61,235 nucleotides of DNA from Methylotenera oryzisoli (GCA_945881735.1 CAMCVF010000012.1:1-61235); one strand, 5' to 3'. Numbered from the stretch's first letter, positions 7,305-16,885 are shown. Translations and numbers: made by a program. The notes: a model not told the origin generated them from the letters alone.

Positions 7305-7676
7305 TTAGCGATTATTAAAAAAAGCGATGTTCATTACCCTATCGTTTACAAAAGTAAGTTCTGTTTCTTTGTAAGTACGTTTTTTGTCGTAACGTACATT
7401 GTGTTTGTAGTACCACATTTCTACTTTAACAGGCTTCTGGCCTTTTTCTCCTTCAACATTTTTGCCGATTACAGCACCTGCATTGGTTGGTTTAATAGCA
7501 AGTTGTTTTTTTGCTGGCGCGCCTAATTTATCAATGACTATTTTTTTTGATTTACCGTTAAAGTTGTCTAAAAACTCATCTTCAGTATAAGTTTTACCTG
7601 CGGCGTTAGATAAGCTTGAAAAGATTAAGGCTATCAAACCAACGGCTAGTACTAAGTGTGTTTTAAAATTCTGCAT
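7305..7676 (-). CDS. Secreted BamE/SmpA-like small protein
   Basis: The 123-residue protein has a clear Sec signal peptide (hydrophobic core LVLAVGLIALIFSSLSNA, cleavage near residue 25). No lipobox Cys is present, so unlike BamE it is probably not a lipoprotein. The mature part has the BamE/SmpA order: a helix with GKSKKIVIDKLGAPAKK, then strands VEMWYYKHNVRYD and ETELTFVNDRVMNIAFF. This resembles the small two-helix/three-strand fold used by outer-membrane assembly factors and by many unrelated periplasmic proteins. It is monocistronic with its own terminator. Its specific role is unknown; BamE itself is not implied. Confidence 0.5.
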   Translation of the reverse strand: MQNFKTHLVLAVGLIALIFSSLSNAAGKTYTEDEFLDNFNGKSKKIVIDKLGAPAKKQLAIKPTNAGAVIGKNVEGEKGQKPVKVEMWYYKHNVRYDKKRTYKETELTFVNDRVMNIAFFNNR

Positions 7677-7756
7677 ATATCTTTATTCCTATTTTAAATA
7701 AATTGGCAAATAGACTAATTGGTATAAACACAATTGCCTGCGTCTTGTTGACAATA

Positions 7757-8533
7757 TCAACTGAATGTTAGCTTTAATCCATCATAGGAAGCAAAGGCAT
7801 TTGCGACCTGTTGACTAGCAAGCCTTGTATTTAAAGATTGATATTCTAATTCATGCGTCATATGAATCATATAACTTTGTTTTGCTTTTATACGACTAAT
7901 ATAATCAAGGCTTTGTTCAATATTAATATGTGTGGGGTGCGCTTTTTCCCTTAAGCAATCTATTAATAAAATATCCAAATCCTTTAATAGCGCGAATGAT
8001 GATTCTGGAATCTCAGAAACATCGGTTAAATAAGCCAAATTACCAATGCGGTAGCCATAAATAACAATTTTTCCATGTAAAACAGGAATGGGGGTAATTG
8101 GCGCGCCAAATAAACTAAAACTTTCATGAATCACTTCTGCACGCAACACGGGCAAATCCCAAAAATCACTGGGTTGGCGCAATGCGTAGCCAAATTTTGC
8201 TTGTATGTGCGCTACGGCATCTTCTTTTGCATAAAGTGGTATTTGTACACGTTGAATCTGGCAAAATGCGCGCAAATCATCAATGCCATGAAGGTGATCC
8301 GCGTGCGTATGAGTGTAAAGTACAGCATCAACACGTTTAATATTTTCACGCAAGGATTGATTGCGCAAATCGGGCCCTGTATCGATTAGAATGTTTTCAC
8401 CCGAATCTATCGTGATTATGCTTGAACAGCGCGTGCGTTTATTGCGTGGATTATCGGATAGGCAAGTCGCACAGCTACAACCAACCACCGGCGTACCAGC
8501 GCTTGCGCCTACTCCTAAAAGTGTAATCTGCAT
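7757..8533 (-). CDS. MBL-fold metallo-hydrolase (PhnP-like)
   Basis: The 258-residue protein has the metallo-beta-lactamase signature THTHADH at residues 74-80. A later His (VLHGKI) and Asp (LTDVSE) complete a two-metal site. GCSCATC at residues 18-24 matches the extra Cys zinc site seen in PhnP, a cyclic-phosphodiester hydrolase. In this gene order (next to tatD) the family is common in betaproteobacteria outside any phosphonate operon, so a C-P lyase role should not be assumed. Its start is 7 bases after the tatD stop, so the two are probably co-transcribed. Substrate unknown; likely a cyclic phosphodiester or similar phosphoester. Confidence 0.8.
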   Translation of the reverse strand: MQITLLGVGASAGTPVVGCSCATCLSDNPRNKRTRCSSIITIDSGENILIDTGPDLRNQSLRENIKRVDAVLYTHTHADHLHGIDDLRAFCQIQRVQIPLYAKEDAVAHIQAKFGYALRQPSDFWDLPVLRAEVIHESFSLFGAPITPIPVLHGKIVIYGYRIGNLAYLTDVSEIPESSFALLKDLDILLIDCLREKAHPTHINIEQSLDYISRIKAKQSYMIHMTHELEYQSLNTRLASQQVANAFASYDGLKLTFS

Positions 8534-8540
8534 GGTTGCT

Positions 8541-9326
8541 TTAACATGGCTTAGCGTCAGCTTTTGCCTGTTTAAACAGGTTAAAAAAGTTATATGTCGT
8601 GGCCATCATCACTTCTTCTAAAGAAATGCCTCTAAGCGTCGCAATTTCTTGCGCCACATATCTAACATAGGCAGGCTGATTGGTTTTTCCCCTAAATGGA
8701 GTTGGCGCCAAATAGGGTGAATCGGTTTCCACCAACACTCTATCTAGGGGAATGGCTTTCGCGACATCTTTGAGTTGCGTTGCGTTTTTAAAGGTGACAA
8801 TGCCAGAAAAAGAGATATAAAATCCCATTTCAATGGCTGCTTGCGCCACTTCCAAGCTTTCTGTAAAGCAATGCATCACCCCAGCCACTCTATTGGCGCA
8901 CTCTTCTTGCATGATGCGTAAAGTGTCTTGTGCGGCACTTCTGGTGTGAATAATCAATGGCTTATTGGCTATAACAGCTGCGCGAATATGCGTTCGAAAA
9001 CGTTCACGTTGCCATTCTAAATCGCTGGTTAATCTAAAGTAATCTAATCCCGTTTCGCCAATGGCGACAATTTTAGGATGATTTGCAAGCTGCACCAGCA
9101 TATCCACAGAAGGCTCTTCGATGTCTTCATAATCGGGATGAACTCCCACGGAGGCATAAAAATTCTCATATTGCTCGGCCAAGCTTAATACTTCGGGAAA
9201 CTTATCTAAGGTAACAGAAACGCATAGCGCATGACCCACCTGCGCCTCTTGCATGGATAGTCTTACAGACTGAATATTAGCGATAATTTCAGGAAAATTA
9301 AGATGGCAGTGTGAATCTACAAGCAT
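8541..9326 (-). CDS. TatD-family metal-dependent deoxyribonuclease
   Basis: The 261-residue protein has all TatD amidohydrolase-fold landmarks in order: DSHCHLNFPE at residues 4-13, GVHPDYED, GETGLDYF, IIHTRSA, VMHCFT and LVETDSPYLAP. These supply the His, Glu and Asp ligands of the divalent metals. Family members are 3'-5' exonucleases/DNases of the cytoplasm. Despite the name, the gene has no part in the Tat translocon. Length is typical. It lies in the holB-pilZ-tatD order common in proteobacteria, where it is often annotated ycfH. Confidence 0.88.
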   Translation of the reverse strand: MLVDSHCHLNFPEIIANIQSVRLSMQEAQVGHALCVSVTLDKFPEVLSLAEQYENFYASVGVHPDYEDIEEPSVDMLVQLANHPKIVAIGETGLDYFRLTSDLEWQRERFRTHIRAAVIANKPLIIHTRSAAQDTLRIMQEECANRVAGVMHCFTESLEVAQAAIEMGFYISFSGIVTFKNATQLKDVAKAIPLDRVLVETDSPYLAPTPFRGKTNQPAYVRYVAQEIATLRGISLEEVMMATTYNFFNLFKQAKADAKPC

Positions 9327-9412
9327 AAGGTGACCAAAACAGATGTATTACAAAAAACAATAAGCACTATTAACCAATTTAAAGAAATATATAAAAAATT
9401 ACATCGCATGTA

Positions 9413-9793
9413 TTACATGGTATGCGTGGCGCGATTGGATTTTAAGGTGCCGCCTAAGATGGATTCAATTTTATTACGCACTTCTAAACCACCATCTTTT
9501 TCGCTAAATTGCACCCCAATACCCTGAGGTCGATTAGCAGAAGCGGTCGGCGTTATCCAAACAACTTTACCAACAACTTTGAATTTAACTGGTTCATCAA
9601 CTAAGCTTAGTAGCATAAATACTTCTTCACCAATTTTATAAGCTTTGTTGGTGGGAATAAACAACCCGCCGCCCTTAATATAAGGCATAAAAGCGGCATA
9701 CAAGGCTGATTTTTCTTTAATTGCCAGCGATAAAACGCCAGGCTTGTTCACCGATTGATCAGCCACTGGATTAACGGTTGTTTGTGTACTCAA
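9413..9793 (-). CDS. pilZ: PilZ-domain protein, type IV pilus/c-di-GMP type
   Basis: The 126-residue protein matches the single-domain PilZ of type IV pilus biogenesis. The segment FIPTNKAYKIGEEVFMLLSL, then KVVGKVVWITP and GIGVQFSEKDG, are the usual PilZ strand motifs. The N-terminal RxxxR c-di-GMP loop is not obvious, as in the pilus PilZ group, which works by protein contacts rather than nucleotide binding. It sits between holB and tatD, the standard location of this gene in pseudomonads and betaproteobacteria. A 56-base spacer separates it from holB. Confidence 0.85.
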   Translation of the reverse strand: MSTQTTVNPVADQSVNKPGVLSLAIKEKSALYAAFMPYIKGGGLFIPTNKAYKIGEEVFMLLSLVDEPVKFKVVGKVVWITPTASANRPQGIGVQFSEKDGGLEVRNKIESILGGTLKSNRATHTM

Positions 9794-9849
9794 TTGAAAA
9801 TTTTCCCTTTCTTTTAATTAATTCAATTACTTAATTAAAAAACATAAGC

Positions 9850-10854
9850 TCAAAATTGTGTGCTAATTGTTTTTGCGCTGAATATTTTAGTATAGTGCAA
9901 CAGTATATTTTCAAGCTGCATTTCGTTGCTTAAAGGATGATTTGCCATCTTTTTCGCATAGACCAACTTTTGCTGAAAACCTAACAACAAATTCAAGTTT
10001 ACGCTTTTGCACAATGCTTGCAAAGCGCTAATATGCTGAGTGTGATATTGAGATTTTTGCGTTAACTTATAAGTGGTTAAATCAAAAATCCACTTTTGCA
10101 AAGTGTCAATTGCAAGCTCCATACCTAATGATAAAAGCATAGTTGCGCACATAAAGGGTTGCAATTTTGCACCCAATGCCAGCTGCTTAATTAAATCAGC
10201 AGTCAAATCTGCATCGGCATCCGCCTGCAAAGCAATTAAAGGTGCTCCGCCTGCGTAATCCAATAAACTTTCAGCGTTGGCTAAATTTTGTTGTTCAAGC
10301 CAATTTAGGGCGACCTGTCTAGTAGGTAATTGCATATCAATTGCTTGACAGCGGCTGGTTATAGTAGCCAGCAAGCGCTGAGGTTGATTGGTCACTAACA
10401 AAAACAGCGTATTGGCTGGAGGCTCCTCTAACATCTTTAATAAGGCATTTGCAGAAGCCACATTTAACGTTTCGGCAGGCGAAATTAAAATAACGCGATA
10501 GCCATTGACCTGATGTTGCGATAGACTCAAATAATCAATCAGTTGTCGTATCTGTGAAACCGATATTTGGCTTTTTTTAGCCGTTTTTTTCTTAGGTGCA
10601 TCATCTGATGATTCGATATCCTCTGGACTAATCATGCGAAAATCGGGGTGATGCATTTCTTTGAACCAAAGGCAGCTCATACACTCACCACAAGCATGCG
10701 TTTCAATTGGGGCTTTGCATAAAAGGCTGCGCGCTAACTCCAATGCAAAGTCTTGTTTGCCAATACCAGCACATCCACGCAACAGTAATGCATGTGGCAA
10801 AGTCTCACGCTTTTGCATGATATGCTGCCATTGATTTTTTTGCCAAATATACAT
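9850..10854 (-). CDS. holB: DNA polymerase III subunit delta'
   Basis: The 334-residue clamp-loader subunit has the modified P-loop GCAGIGKQDFALELA (residues 28-42). A Cys-rich zinc module follows (CKAPIETHACGECMSC, residues 47-62), and the sensor region LLKMLEEPPANTLFLLVTNQP ends with the SRCQ motif ITSRCQ. Delta' is the stator of the clamp loader that opens and loads the beta sliding clamp during replication. An insert of Lys/Asp/Ser-rich residues near 80-95 is unusual but falls in a variable loop. It is 5 bases downstream of tmk, matching the common tmk-holB pair. Confidence 0.9.
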   Translation of the reverse strand: MYIWQKNQWQHIMQKRETLPHALLLRGCAGIGKQDFALELARSLLCKAPIETHACGECMSCLWFKEMHHPDFRMISPEDIESSDDAPKKKTAKKSQISVSQIRQLIDYLSLSQHQVNGYRVILISPAETLNVASANALLKMLEEPPANTLFLLVTNQPQRLLATITSRCQAIDMQLPTRQVALNWLEQQNLANAESLLDYAGGAPLIALQADADADLTADLIKQLALGAKLQPFMCATMLLSLGMELAIDTLQKWIFDLTTYKLTQKSQYHTQHISALQALCKSVNLNLLLGFQQKLVYAKKMANHPLSNEMQLENILLHYTKIFSAKTISTQF

Positions 10855-10859
10855 ATTAA

Positions 10860-11480
10860 TTATATAGTTGCCATTATATTTTTAACTAACACTTCAACTT
10901 TATCAATGGACTGATTAGCATCAATAATATGAAAGATGTGTGAGTTTTCGGCTGCTCTTTTTAAATAAGCCTGGCGTAATTTCTCAAAAAACTGGGCATT
11001 TTCACGTTCAAATTTATCCGGCTCACGCGCACTTCTCAGCCTTTGAATACTAATTTCTACTGGGACATCAAATAGCAAGGTAGCATCTGGGCGCAAATCG
11101 TCTTGTACCCAAGTTTCAAGCTGTTTAATTTTGCTTGGCAACACCCCTTTTGCCCCACATTGATATGCATAAGTTGCATCGGTAAAGCGATCTGAAAGCA
11201 CATAAGCGCCACGCGCCAAGGAAGGCTCAATGACGTTGGCAATATGCTCTCGTCTAGCCGCAAACATTAAAAGTGTTTCAGTCTCAGCATGCATAGACTC
11301 ATGCAGCAATAAGGCTCTTAATTTCTCGCCTAGCACTGTGCCACCTGGCTCACGGGTTGATACTACCTCTACACCACGCGACTCCAGCAGCTCTATAATC
11401 AGGGGGATATGCGTGCTTTTGCCTGCGCCATCCATGCCTTCTAAAGTAATGAATTTGCCTTTTTGTTCTCGATTATTCAT
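10860..11480 (-). CDS. tmk: Thymidylate (dTMP) kinase
   Basis: The 206-residue protein phosphorylates dTMP to dTDP in the cytoplasm. The P-loop EGMDGAGKST is at residues 14-23, TREPGG follows near 41, and the DR-type motif LSDRFTDATYAYQ near 94-106. The lid segment SAREPDKFERE carries the basic residues of the type II kinases. Its start overlaps the mltG stop by 4 bases (ATGA), showing translational coupling in the pabC-mltG-tmk-holB run. Confidence 0.93.
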   Translation of the reverse strand: MNNREQKGKFITLEGMDGAGKSTHIPLIIELLESRGVEVVSTREPGGTVLGEKLRALLLHESMHAETETLLMFAARREHIANVIEPSLARGAYVLSDRFTDATYAYQCGAKGVLPSKIKQLETWVQDDLRPDATLLFDVPVEISIQRLRSAREPDKFERENAQFFEKLRQAYLKRAAENSHIFHIIDANQSIDKVEVLVKNIMATI

Positions 11481-12484
11481 TTTTTAGTCTTTGGTTTTAA
11501 TTGGTATTTGCTAACGGCTTGATTATGTTCTGCCAATGAATTAGAAAACGCATGACTGCCATCGCCCTTGCCCACAAAATACAATGCCTTGGTTTGTTGG
11601 GGATGTAATGTGGCTTCGATTGATGCCAAGCCCGGCATAGCAATTGGCGTTGGCGGCAATCCGCTGCGGGTATAAGTGTTATAAATAGTATCCGTTTGTA
11701 AATCTTTACGGCGAATATTGCCATCATACTTTTTGCCCATTCCATAAATTACCGTTGGGTCGGTCTGCAAGCGCATGCCGATGCGTAATCGGTTAAGAAA
11801 AACGCCTGCAATCATTGGCCGCTCAGAGTTTTTTCCCGTTTCTTTCTCTACAACTGAAGCCATAATCAGCGCTTCATAGCTGTTCTTGTAAGGCAAATTA
11901 GGCGCTCTATTATTCCAAGCTTGATTTAACTTAGCCTGCATGGAGTCGTAAGCGCGCTTTAACAAAATAGTATCTTGCGTACCGCGGTCGAAGTAAAAGG
12001 TATCAGGAAAAAACAAGCCTTCTGCATGCGCCTCACCATTGCCTACCAACTTCATAATTTCAGCGTCTGATAATGCTTGTGTTGTGTTTTTAATCGCATC
12101 ATTTTTGGCTATTTTTTCGCGCATCTGCTTGAATGTTTTACCCTCAATAAAGGTAATACTACCCTGAGTGGCTTTGCCACGATTAAGTGACAGAAGCAAT
12201 TGATAAGGGGTGACATTTTTATTTAAGGTGTAATCGCCTGCTTTTAAATTTTGTTCTTTTTCTAGTATTTTTGCCAATAGAATAAAGGGCCAAGGGCTAC
12301 CCAATACTTTCTGTTCTACTAGTTGATTGGCAATACTTCTAAGTCCGCTTTTTGGTTGAATAATGATTTCTTGCGCCTGCGGGCTTAGTTTTAGCGATGT
12401 TCTAGCGTATTGAAATAACAATACACTACATAAAACAGCTACGATTATGCTGGCATTTATACCGAATCGGATTAATCGCATCAT
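11477..12484 (-). CDS. mltG: Endolytic murein transglycosylase MltG (YceG-like)
   Basis: The 335-residue protein has one N-terminal membrane helix (ASIIVAVLCSVLLFQYA) and a large periplasmic domain. The catalytic segment ASVVEKETG (residues 209-217) is followed by ERPMIAGVFLNRLRIGMRLQTDPTVIYG, the hallmark of MltG. The enzyme cuts nascent glycan strands and so ends their growth. Its 4-base overlaps with pabC upstream and tmk downstream place it in the conserved fab-pabC-mltG-tmk-holB operon. Confidence 0.93.
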   Translation of the reverse strand: MMRLIRFGINASIIVAVLCSVLLFQYARTSLKLSPQAQEIIIQPKSGLRSIANQLVEQKVLGSPWPFILLAKILEKEQNLKAGDYTLNKNVTPYQLLLSLNRGKATQGSITFIEGKTFKQMREKIAKNDAIKNTTQALSDAEIMKLVGNGEAHAEGLFFPDTFYFDRGTQDTILLKRAYDSMQAKLNQAWNNRAPNLPYKNSYEALIMASVVEKETGKNSERPMIAGVFLNRLRIGMRLQTDPTVIYGMGKKYDGNIRRKDLQTDTIYNTYTRSGLPPTPIAMPGLASIEATLHPQQTKALYFVGKGDGSHAFSNSLAEHNQAVSKYQLKPKTKK

Positions 12485-13299
12485 ACTTGTAATATTTTTC
12501 TTATATCAGCTGCAAGTGGAGTGGGCGACCAATCTATTTGTAAAATACTTTTAGCCTGCAATGCGCCATAAATGCTATTGGTGATGATGACTACGTCGGC
12601 AGAAAGTAGTTTTGGCAGAGTAATATTTTCAACATTAACCGTTAAACCAAGCAAATGCCCCAAATCGATCACACGCTGTCTAGTTACGCCCGCAATGCCA
12701 CACTGATCTAGTTTGGGCGTAATTAGGGTATCGCCAAAACAAACAAAAATATTCGCCGCCGTGCATTCAATCACTTGATCATGGTCATCTAGCATAATGC
12801 CATCCATAATGCTGGGGTCTGTCCACTCCATACGCGCCAGGACATTTTCTAGCCGATTTAAATGCTTGACACCAGCCAGCAATGGTTGTGATGCCAGTGG
12901 TGTTTTACATACATGTAGATTTACACCTTCACTGAAGTAACTATCGGGGTAAGCTCGAACTTTCGATTTAATTACTACCCGCACAGGGCTAGTTACTGCA
13001 GGGGGCGCATAGCCTCGTTCGCCCTCACCTCTGGTGATAATAATTTTTGCAATTGCTGTTTCGTCTGGCATAAACAATTGCTGTAAATCACTCATTAGCA
13101 ATTCGGCACTTGGGCAGACAATTTTAATCACGGCGCAATCCGCTACTAATTTTTGATAATGCTGCGGCCAACATTCAGGCATTCCATTGCGCATAATCAA
13201 TGTGCGAAAAACTCCATCACCGTAAGCTAATCCACGATCCAATGGCGAAACTGTTTGTTCAAAACTTCCGTTAACGATAAATGATTGTGAATGCGCCAT
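12481..13299 (-). CDS. pabC: 4-amino-4-deoxychorismate lyase
   Basis: The 272-residue fold-type IV PLP enzyme makes p-aminobenzoate for folate. The early motif DRGLAYGDGVFRT (residues 21-33), Lys145 in AGVKHLNRLENVLAR (Schiff-base lysine), and ECTAANIF and CGIAGVTRQRVI are the expected landmarks. Branched-chain or D-amino-acid aminotransferases share the fold. Position between fabF and mltG is the standard pabC context and settles the choice. Confidence 0.88.
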   Translation of the reverse strand: MAHSQSFIVNGSFEQTVSPLDRGLAYGDGVFRTLIMRNGMPECWPQHYQKLVADCAVIKIVCPSAELLMSDLQQLFMPDETAIAKIIITRGEGERGYAPPAVTSPVRVVIKSKVRAYPDSYFSEGVNLHVCKTPLASQPLLAGVKHLNRLENVLARMEWTDPSIMDGIMLDDHDQVIECTAANIFVCFGDTLITPKLDQCGIAGVTRQRVIDLGHLLGLTVNVENITLPKLLSADVVIITNSIYGALQAKSILQIDWSPTPLAADIRKILQV

Positions 13300-13328
13300 G
13301 TACGCAATTAAACCATAGCTACAGCCAA

Positions 13329-13363
13329 TAAAAAAGCCTGCAACGCTTGAATTGCAGGCTTTC
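13329..13363 (-). terminator. Terminator of fabF
   Basis: On the minus strand AAAGCCTGCAA and TTGCAGGCTTT pair perfectly across an 8-base loop, followed by a T run. It lies about 55 bases after fabF and just before pabC. It therefore separates the fab genes from pabC-mltG-tmk-holB, or attenuates transcription between them. Confidence 0.85.
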
Positions 13364-13415
13364 TGTTTTAATCAGTTTGTTGTGAGTATTGTTAAGCTTA
13401 TATTTTTTTATGAAA

Positions 13416-14651
13416 TTAGATTTTCTTAAAAACTAGACTGCCGTTTGTGCCACCAAAACCAAAGTTGTTTTTAAGCGCGTATTCAATTGGCATGTCACGT
13501 GCCGTATTGGCGCAATAATCTAAGTCACACTCTGGGTCTTGATTGAAAATATTAATTGTTGGCGGAGAAATTTGATGATGAATCGCAAGCACCGTAAATA
13601 CGGACTCTAAACCACCTGCGCCGCCTAATAAGTGCCCTGTCATGGATTTCGTCGAGTTAACAACTATTTTGCTTGCATGCGCGCCAAATGTGGCTTTAAT
13701 CGCATTGGTTTCGTTAGCATCACCCAATGGCGTAGATGTACCATGCGCATTTACATATTGCACTTTACTGGCATCAATACCCGCATTTTTCAACGCGTTA
13801 TTCATAGAACGACGCGGTCCGTCCATATTTGGTGCCGTCATATGATAAGCGTCAGCACTCATGCCATAACCAATTAGTTCAGCGTAAATGCGCGCACCAC
13901 GTGTTTTTGCGTGTTCATATTCCTCTAACACCATTACACCAGCACCTTCGCCAATCACAAAGCCATCACGGTCTCTATCCCAAGGGCGGCTTGCAGTTGC
14001 AGGGTCGTCATTGCGGGTAGAGAGTGCACGTGAAGCTGCAAAACCACCAACTCCTAGCTCTGTAATAGCGGCTTCTGCACCGCCCGCTAACATTACATCG
14101 GCATCGCCATATTCAATCATGCGTGCTGCATCGCCAATAGAATGCGTACCTGTTGTGCAAGCCGTTACAATTGACACATTAGGGCCTTTTAAGCCAAGCA
14201 TAATACTTAAGTTGCCTGAAATCATATTGATGATGGTACCGGGAATAAAGAATGGTGAAATTTTGCGTGTACCACCTTCATCATATATATCGTTAGTCGC
14301 TTCGATTGAAGCTAAACCGCCGATACCAGAGCCAATGGATACACCAATTCGCTCACCATTTTCTTCTGTAACTTCTATACCTGAATCTTTAAATGCTTCA
14401 ATACCAGCTATTAAACCAAAATGAATAAACCTATCCATACGGCGTGCTTCTTTTGCCGATAGATAATTTTCAACATTGAAATCTTTTACTTCACCCGCAA
14501 TTTGCGACGTAAAAGCAGACGGATCAAATTTGGTGATGCGTGCTATACCCGATTGGCCTTTGACAATGTTAGCCCAAGCTTTTTCTGTGCCGACTCCCAC
14601 TGGGGAAACAACACCTAAACCCGTAATTACAACCCTACGTTTTTCGCTCAT
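13416..14651 (-). CDS. fabF: Beta-ketoacyl-ACP synthase II
   Basis: The 411-residue condensing enzyme of fatty-acid elongation uses malonyl-ACP. The Cys-His-His triad is visible: Cys165 in [10 protein letters not shown], His in [13 protein letters not shown] and His in [11 protein letters not shown]. The C-terminal glycine loop [14 protein letters not shown] is also present. KAS II also adjusts membrane fluidity by elongating C16:1 to C18:1 in well-studied species. It follows acpP, separated by a terminator-like hairpin, so the acpP:fabF ratio is probably set there. Confidence 0.95.
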   Translation of the reverse strand: MSEKRRVVITGLGVVSPVGVGTEKAWANIVKGQSGIARITKFDPSAFTSQIAGEVKDFNVENYLSAKEARRMDRFIHFGLIAGIEAFKDSGIEVTEENGERIGVSIGSGIGGLASIEATNDIYDEGGTRKISPFFIPGTIINMISGNLSIMLGLKGPNVSIVTACTTGTHSIGDAARMIEYGDADVMLAGGAEAAITELGVGGFAASRALSTRNDDPATASRPWDRDRDGFVIGEGAGVMVLEEYEHAKTRGARIYAELIGYGMSADAYHMTAPNMDGPRRSMNNALKNAGIDASKVQYVNAHGTSTPLGDANETNAIKATFGAHASKIVVNSTKSMTGHLLGGAGGLESVFTVLAIHHQISPPTINIFNQDPECDLDYCANTARDMPIEYALKNNFGFGGTNGSLVFKKI

Positions 14652-14740
14652 TATTTAGATTTCACCGTTATACACATGATTATAGATTCATGGTTAAATT
14701 GAAGATTGAATGGCATGAAAAAATGACTACTCAACAAAAT

Positions 14741-14765
14741 TCAGCCCTCATATTAAGAGGGCTGA
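14741..14765 (-). terminator. Hairpin between acpP and fabF
   Basis: TCAGCCCTC and GAGGGCTGA pair perfectly across a 7-base loop. On the minus strand the stem is followed by ATTTTGTTG. It lies 21 bases after acpP, where partial termination would favour abundant acyl carrier protein over FabF. Confidence 0.75.
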
Positions 14766-14785
14766 AAATTGAAGGGTATATTGAA

Positions 14786-15022
14786 TTACTTAAGGTTTGC
14801 GTTAACGTAATCAATCGCTTGTTGCACTGTCGTGATTTTTTCCGCTTCGTCATCTGGAATTTCACAGTCAAACTCTTCTTCAAGCGCCATTACTAACTCC
14901 ACTGTATCTAGTGAATCGGCACCCAAATCATCTACAAATGATGATGCATTTTTTACGTCAGCTTCATTTGCACCTAATTGTTCACAAACAATTTTTCTTA
15001 CACGTTGTTCGATGTCAGACAT
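14786..15022 (-). CDS. acpP: Acyl carrier protein
   Basis: The 78-residue acidic protein has the DSL motif [18 protein letters not shown], with Ser37 the 4'-phosphopantetheine site. It carries growing acyl chains through fatty-acid and lipid A synthesis in this same window (fab genes, lpxA, lpxD). The minus-strand leader holds AAGGGG upstream of the ATG. It lies between fabG and fabF as in most proteobacteria. Confidence 0.97.
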   Translation of the reverse strand: MSDIEQRVRKIVCEQLGANEADVKNASSFVDDLGADSLDTVELVMALEEEFDCEIPDDEAEKITTVQQAIDYVNANLK

Positions 15023-15136
15023 CTAAATACCCCTTTGATTAAAAATTAGCTTCTAGCTAAGAGCGTATTCTAACAAAACTCTGGAATAAAACAAAAATGC
15101 TTTTTAAATAAATATAATGATTAACTTATACAAATT

Positions 15137-15892
15137 TTACGCCATGTACATGCCGCCATTCACATGTATAGTTTCTCCAGAAATATAAGCTGCGTTTGGG
15201 GAAGCTAAAAAAGCCACTGTTGATGCGATTTCTTTCACATTACCCAAGCGTCCAAGCGGCACGCGCTCAAGCATTTTGGTTTTAATGGTTTCTGGCAGTT
15301 CTGCCGTCATATCTGTTTCAATAAAGCCTGGTGCCACACAATTAACGGTAATATTGCGGCTTCCTACTTCTGAGGCTAATGATTTTGTAAAGCCGCTCAT
15401 ACCGGCTTTTGCCGCGGCATAATTGGTTTGCCCCGCATTACCCATATGACCTACTACGCTAGAAATACTAATAATGCGGCCTGTACGCGCTTTCATCATA
15501 GGGCGCAGCACCGCTTGGCTCATACGGAAAACGGATTTTAAATTAGTTGAAATAACCGCATCCCAATCCTCATCGCTCATGCGCATCAATAAAGTATCGC
15601 GTGTGATACCTGCATTGTTTACCAAAATTGATATGTCGCCAAATTGGGCAGCTATCTCTTTTAAAACAAATTCTACTTGAGTGATATCGTTCACATCTAA
15701 AGCCATGCCAACACCTTTAATGCCCGCTTGTTTAAAATTAGACTGTATGCTTTCAGCACCACTGGCACTGGTTGCCGTGCCAATCACTGTCGCCCCTTGC
15801 TGACCCAGTTCAGCGGCAATTGCTGCACCAATGCCACGACTTGCTCCTGTTACCAAAGCAATTTGGCCATTTAATAATTGAATATTTGACAT
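15137..15892 (-). CDS. fabG: 3-oxoacyl-ACP reductase
   Basis: The 251-residue short-chain dehydrogenase has the NADPH motif TGASRGIG (residues 15-22), NNAG (92-95), Ser145, and the catalytic Tyr158-x3-Lys162 in NYAAAKAG. FabG reduces 3-oxoacyl-ACP to 3-hydroxyacyl-ACP. The C-terminal VNGGMYMA ending is typical. It sits between fabD and acpP, which distinguishes it from the many other SDRs. Confidence 0.95.
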   Translation of the reverse strand: MSNIQLLNGQIALVTGASRGIGAAIAAELGQQGATVIGTATSASGAESIQSNFKQAGIKGVGMALDVNDITQVEFVLKEIAAQFGDISILVNNAGITRDTLLMRMSDEDWDAVISTNLKSVFRMSQAVLRPMMKARTGRIISISSVVGHMGNAGQTNYAAAKAGMSGFTKSLASEVGSRNITVNCVAPGFIETDMTAELPETIKTKMLERVPLGRLGNVKEIASTVAFLASPNAAYISGETIHVNGGMYMA

Positions 15893-15918
15893 TAAGTAAA
15901 CCTCTTAACTAATTGATT

Positions 15919-16845
15919 TTAATTATTACTTATAAATTCTGAAAGTGCATCATTTGAAATCAAAGCAACGCAAGGTAATTCCGCCACAATGCGCTTAGTA
16001 AGTCCAGTCAATACTTTTCCTGGACCACATTCCGCACTATTAGTAGCACCGCTTGCATAAATCGCTTGCACCGTTTCTACCCAACGCACTGGACTGTAAA
16101 GCTGGCGCACCAATGCTTGTTTAATTTCAGCCGCATTCACATAACTGGCTACATCCGCATTATGTAAAACGGGTATTTGTGGCGTTTGTACAAACACATT
16201 TTCTAAGTAAACAGCCAACTTTTCTGCCGCAGGTTTCATTAATGCACAATGCGAAGACACGCTAACAAGCAATGGCAATGCTCGTTTCGCACCTTTTGCT
16301 TTGGCGATTTCCATGCCACGTTCAACGGCGGCTTTATTGCCTGCAATCACCACTTGGCCAGGTGAGTTTAAATTAACCGCTTCGCAGACCTCACCTTGTG
16401 CCGATTCTAAACATACCGCGCGAACCGTTTCGTCATCCAAGCCAAGTATAGCCGCCATTGCACCCACGCCTTCAGGTACGGCGCTTTGCATTACTTCTGC
16501 GCGGTATTTAACTAGAGGCAAAGAATCTGCATAGCTAAGTGCACCAGCAGATACTAAAGCGGCATATTCACCCAAGCTATGCCCTGCTAAAATACTGGGT
16601 TGCTTGCCACCAGTTTGTTGATATGCGCGCCAAGTAGCAATACCTGCAACGAGCATTAATGGTTGTGTATGTTGCGTCAAATTAAGCAACTCATTAGGCT
16701 CCGTCGCCATAGACCAAAAATCCACACCCAAAATATCAGACGCTTCAATAAAGGTTTGTTTGATAAAAGGGTTATCACCAAAGCCGCTCATCATGCCAAC
16801 GGATTGTGAGCCTTGCCCCGGAAAGAAAAATGCAAATTGATTCAT
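15919..16845 (-). CDS. fabD: Malonyl-CoA:ACP transacylase
   Basis: The 308-residue enzyme loads malonyl groups on acyl carrier protein. PGQGSQ at residues 9-14 and the nucleophile GHSLGEYAAL (Ser90) are clear. VSSHCALM near residue 198 supplies the catalytic His. The final Gln-x-Gly region reads ECGPGKVLTGL. The length is typical. It forms a run with fabH and fabG. Confidence 0.95.
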   Translation of the reverse strand: MNQFAFFFPGQGSQSVGMMSGFGDNPFIKQTFIEASDILGVDFWSMATEPNELLNLTQHTQPLMLVAGIATWRAYQQTGGKQPSILAGHSLGEYAALVSAGALSYADSLPLVKYRAEVMQSAVPEGVGAMAAILGLDDETVRAVCLESAQGEVCEAVNLNSPGQVVIAGNKAAVERGMEIAKAKGAKRALPLLVSVSSHCALMKPAAEKLAVYLENVFVQTPQIPVLHNADVASYVNAAEIKQALVRQLYSPVRWVETVQAIYASGATNSAECGPGKVLTGLTKRIVAELPCVALISNDALSEFISNN

Positions 16846-16885
16846 ATTTTAGTTATTTAAATTAAGGATAATATTTAACTGGTGT

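Noticed and set aside
7757-8533. Phosphonate-operon PhnP
   Set aside because: The Cys zinc site resembles PhnP, but no phn genes are near and the tatD neighbourhood is conserved without them.
13888-14424. 178-codon plus-strand open frame
   Set aside because: Lies entirely opposite fabF, whose catalytic motifs are intact; composition is that of an antisense shadow.
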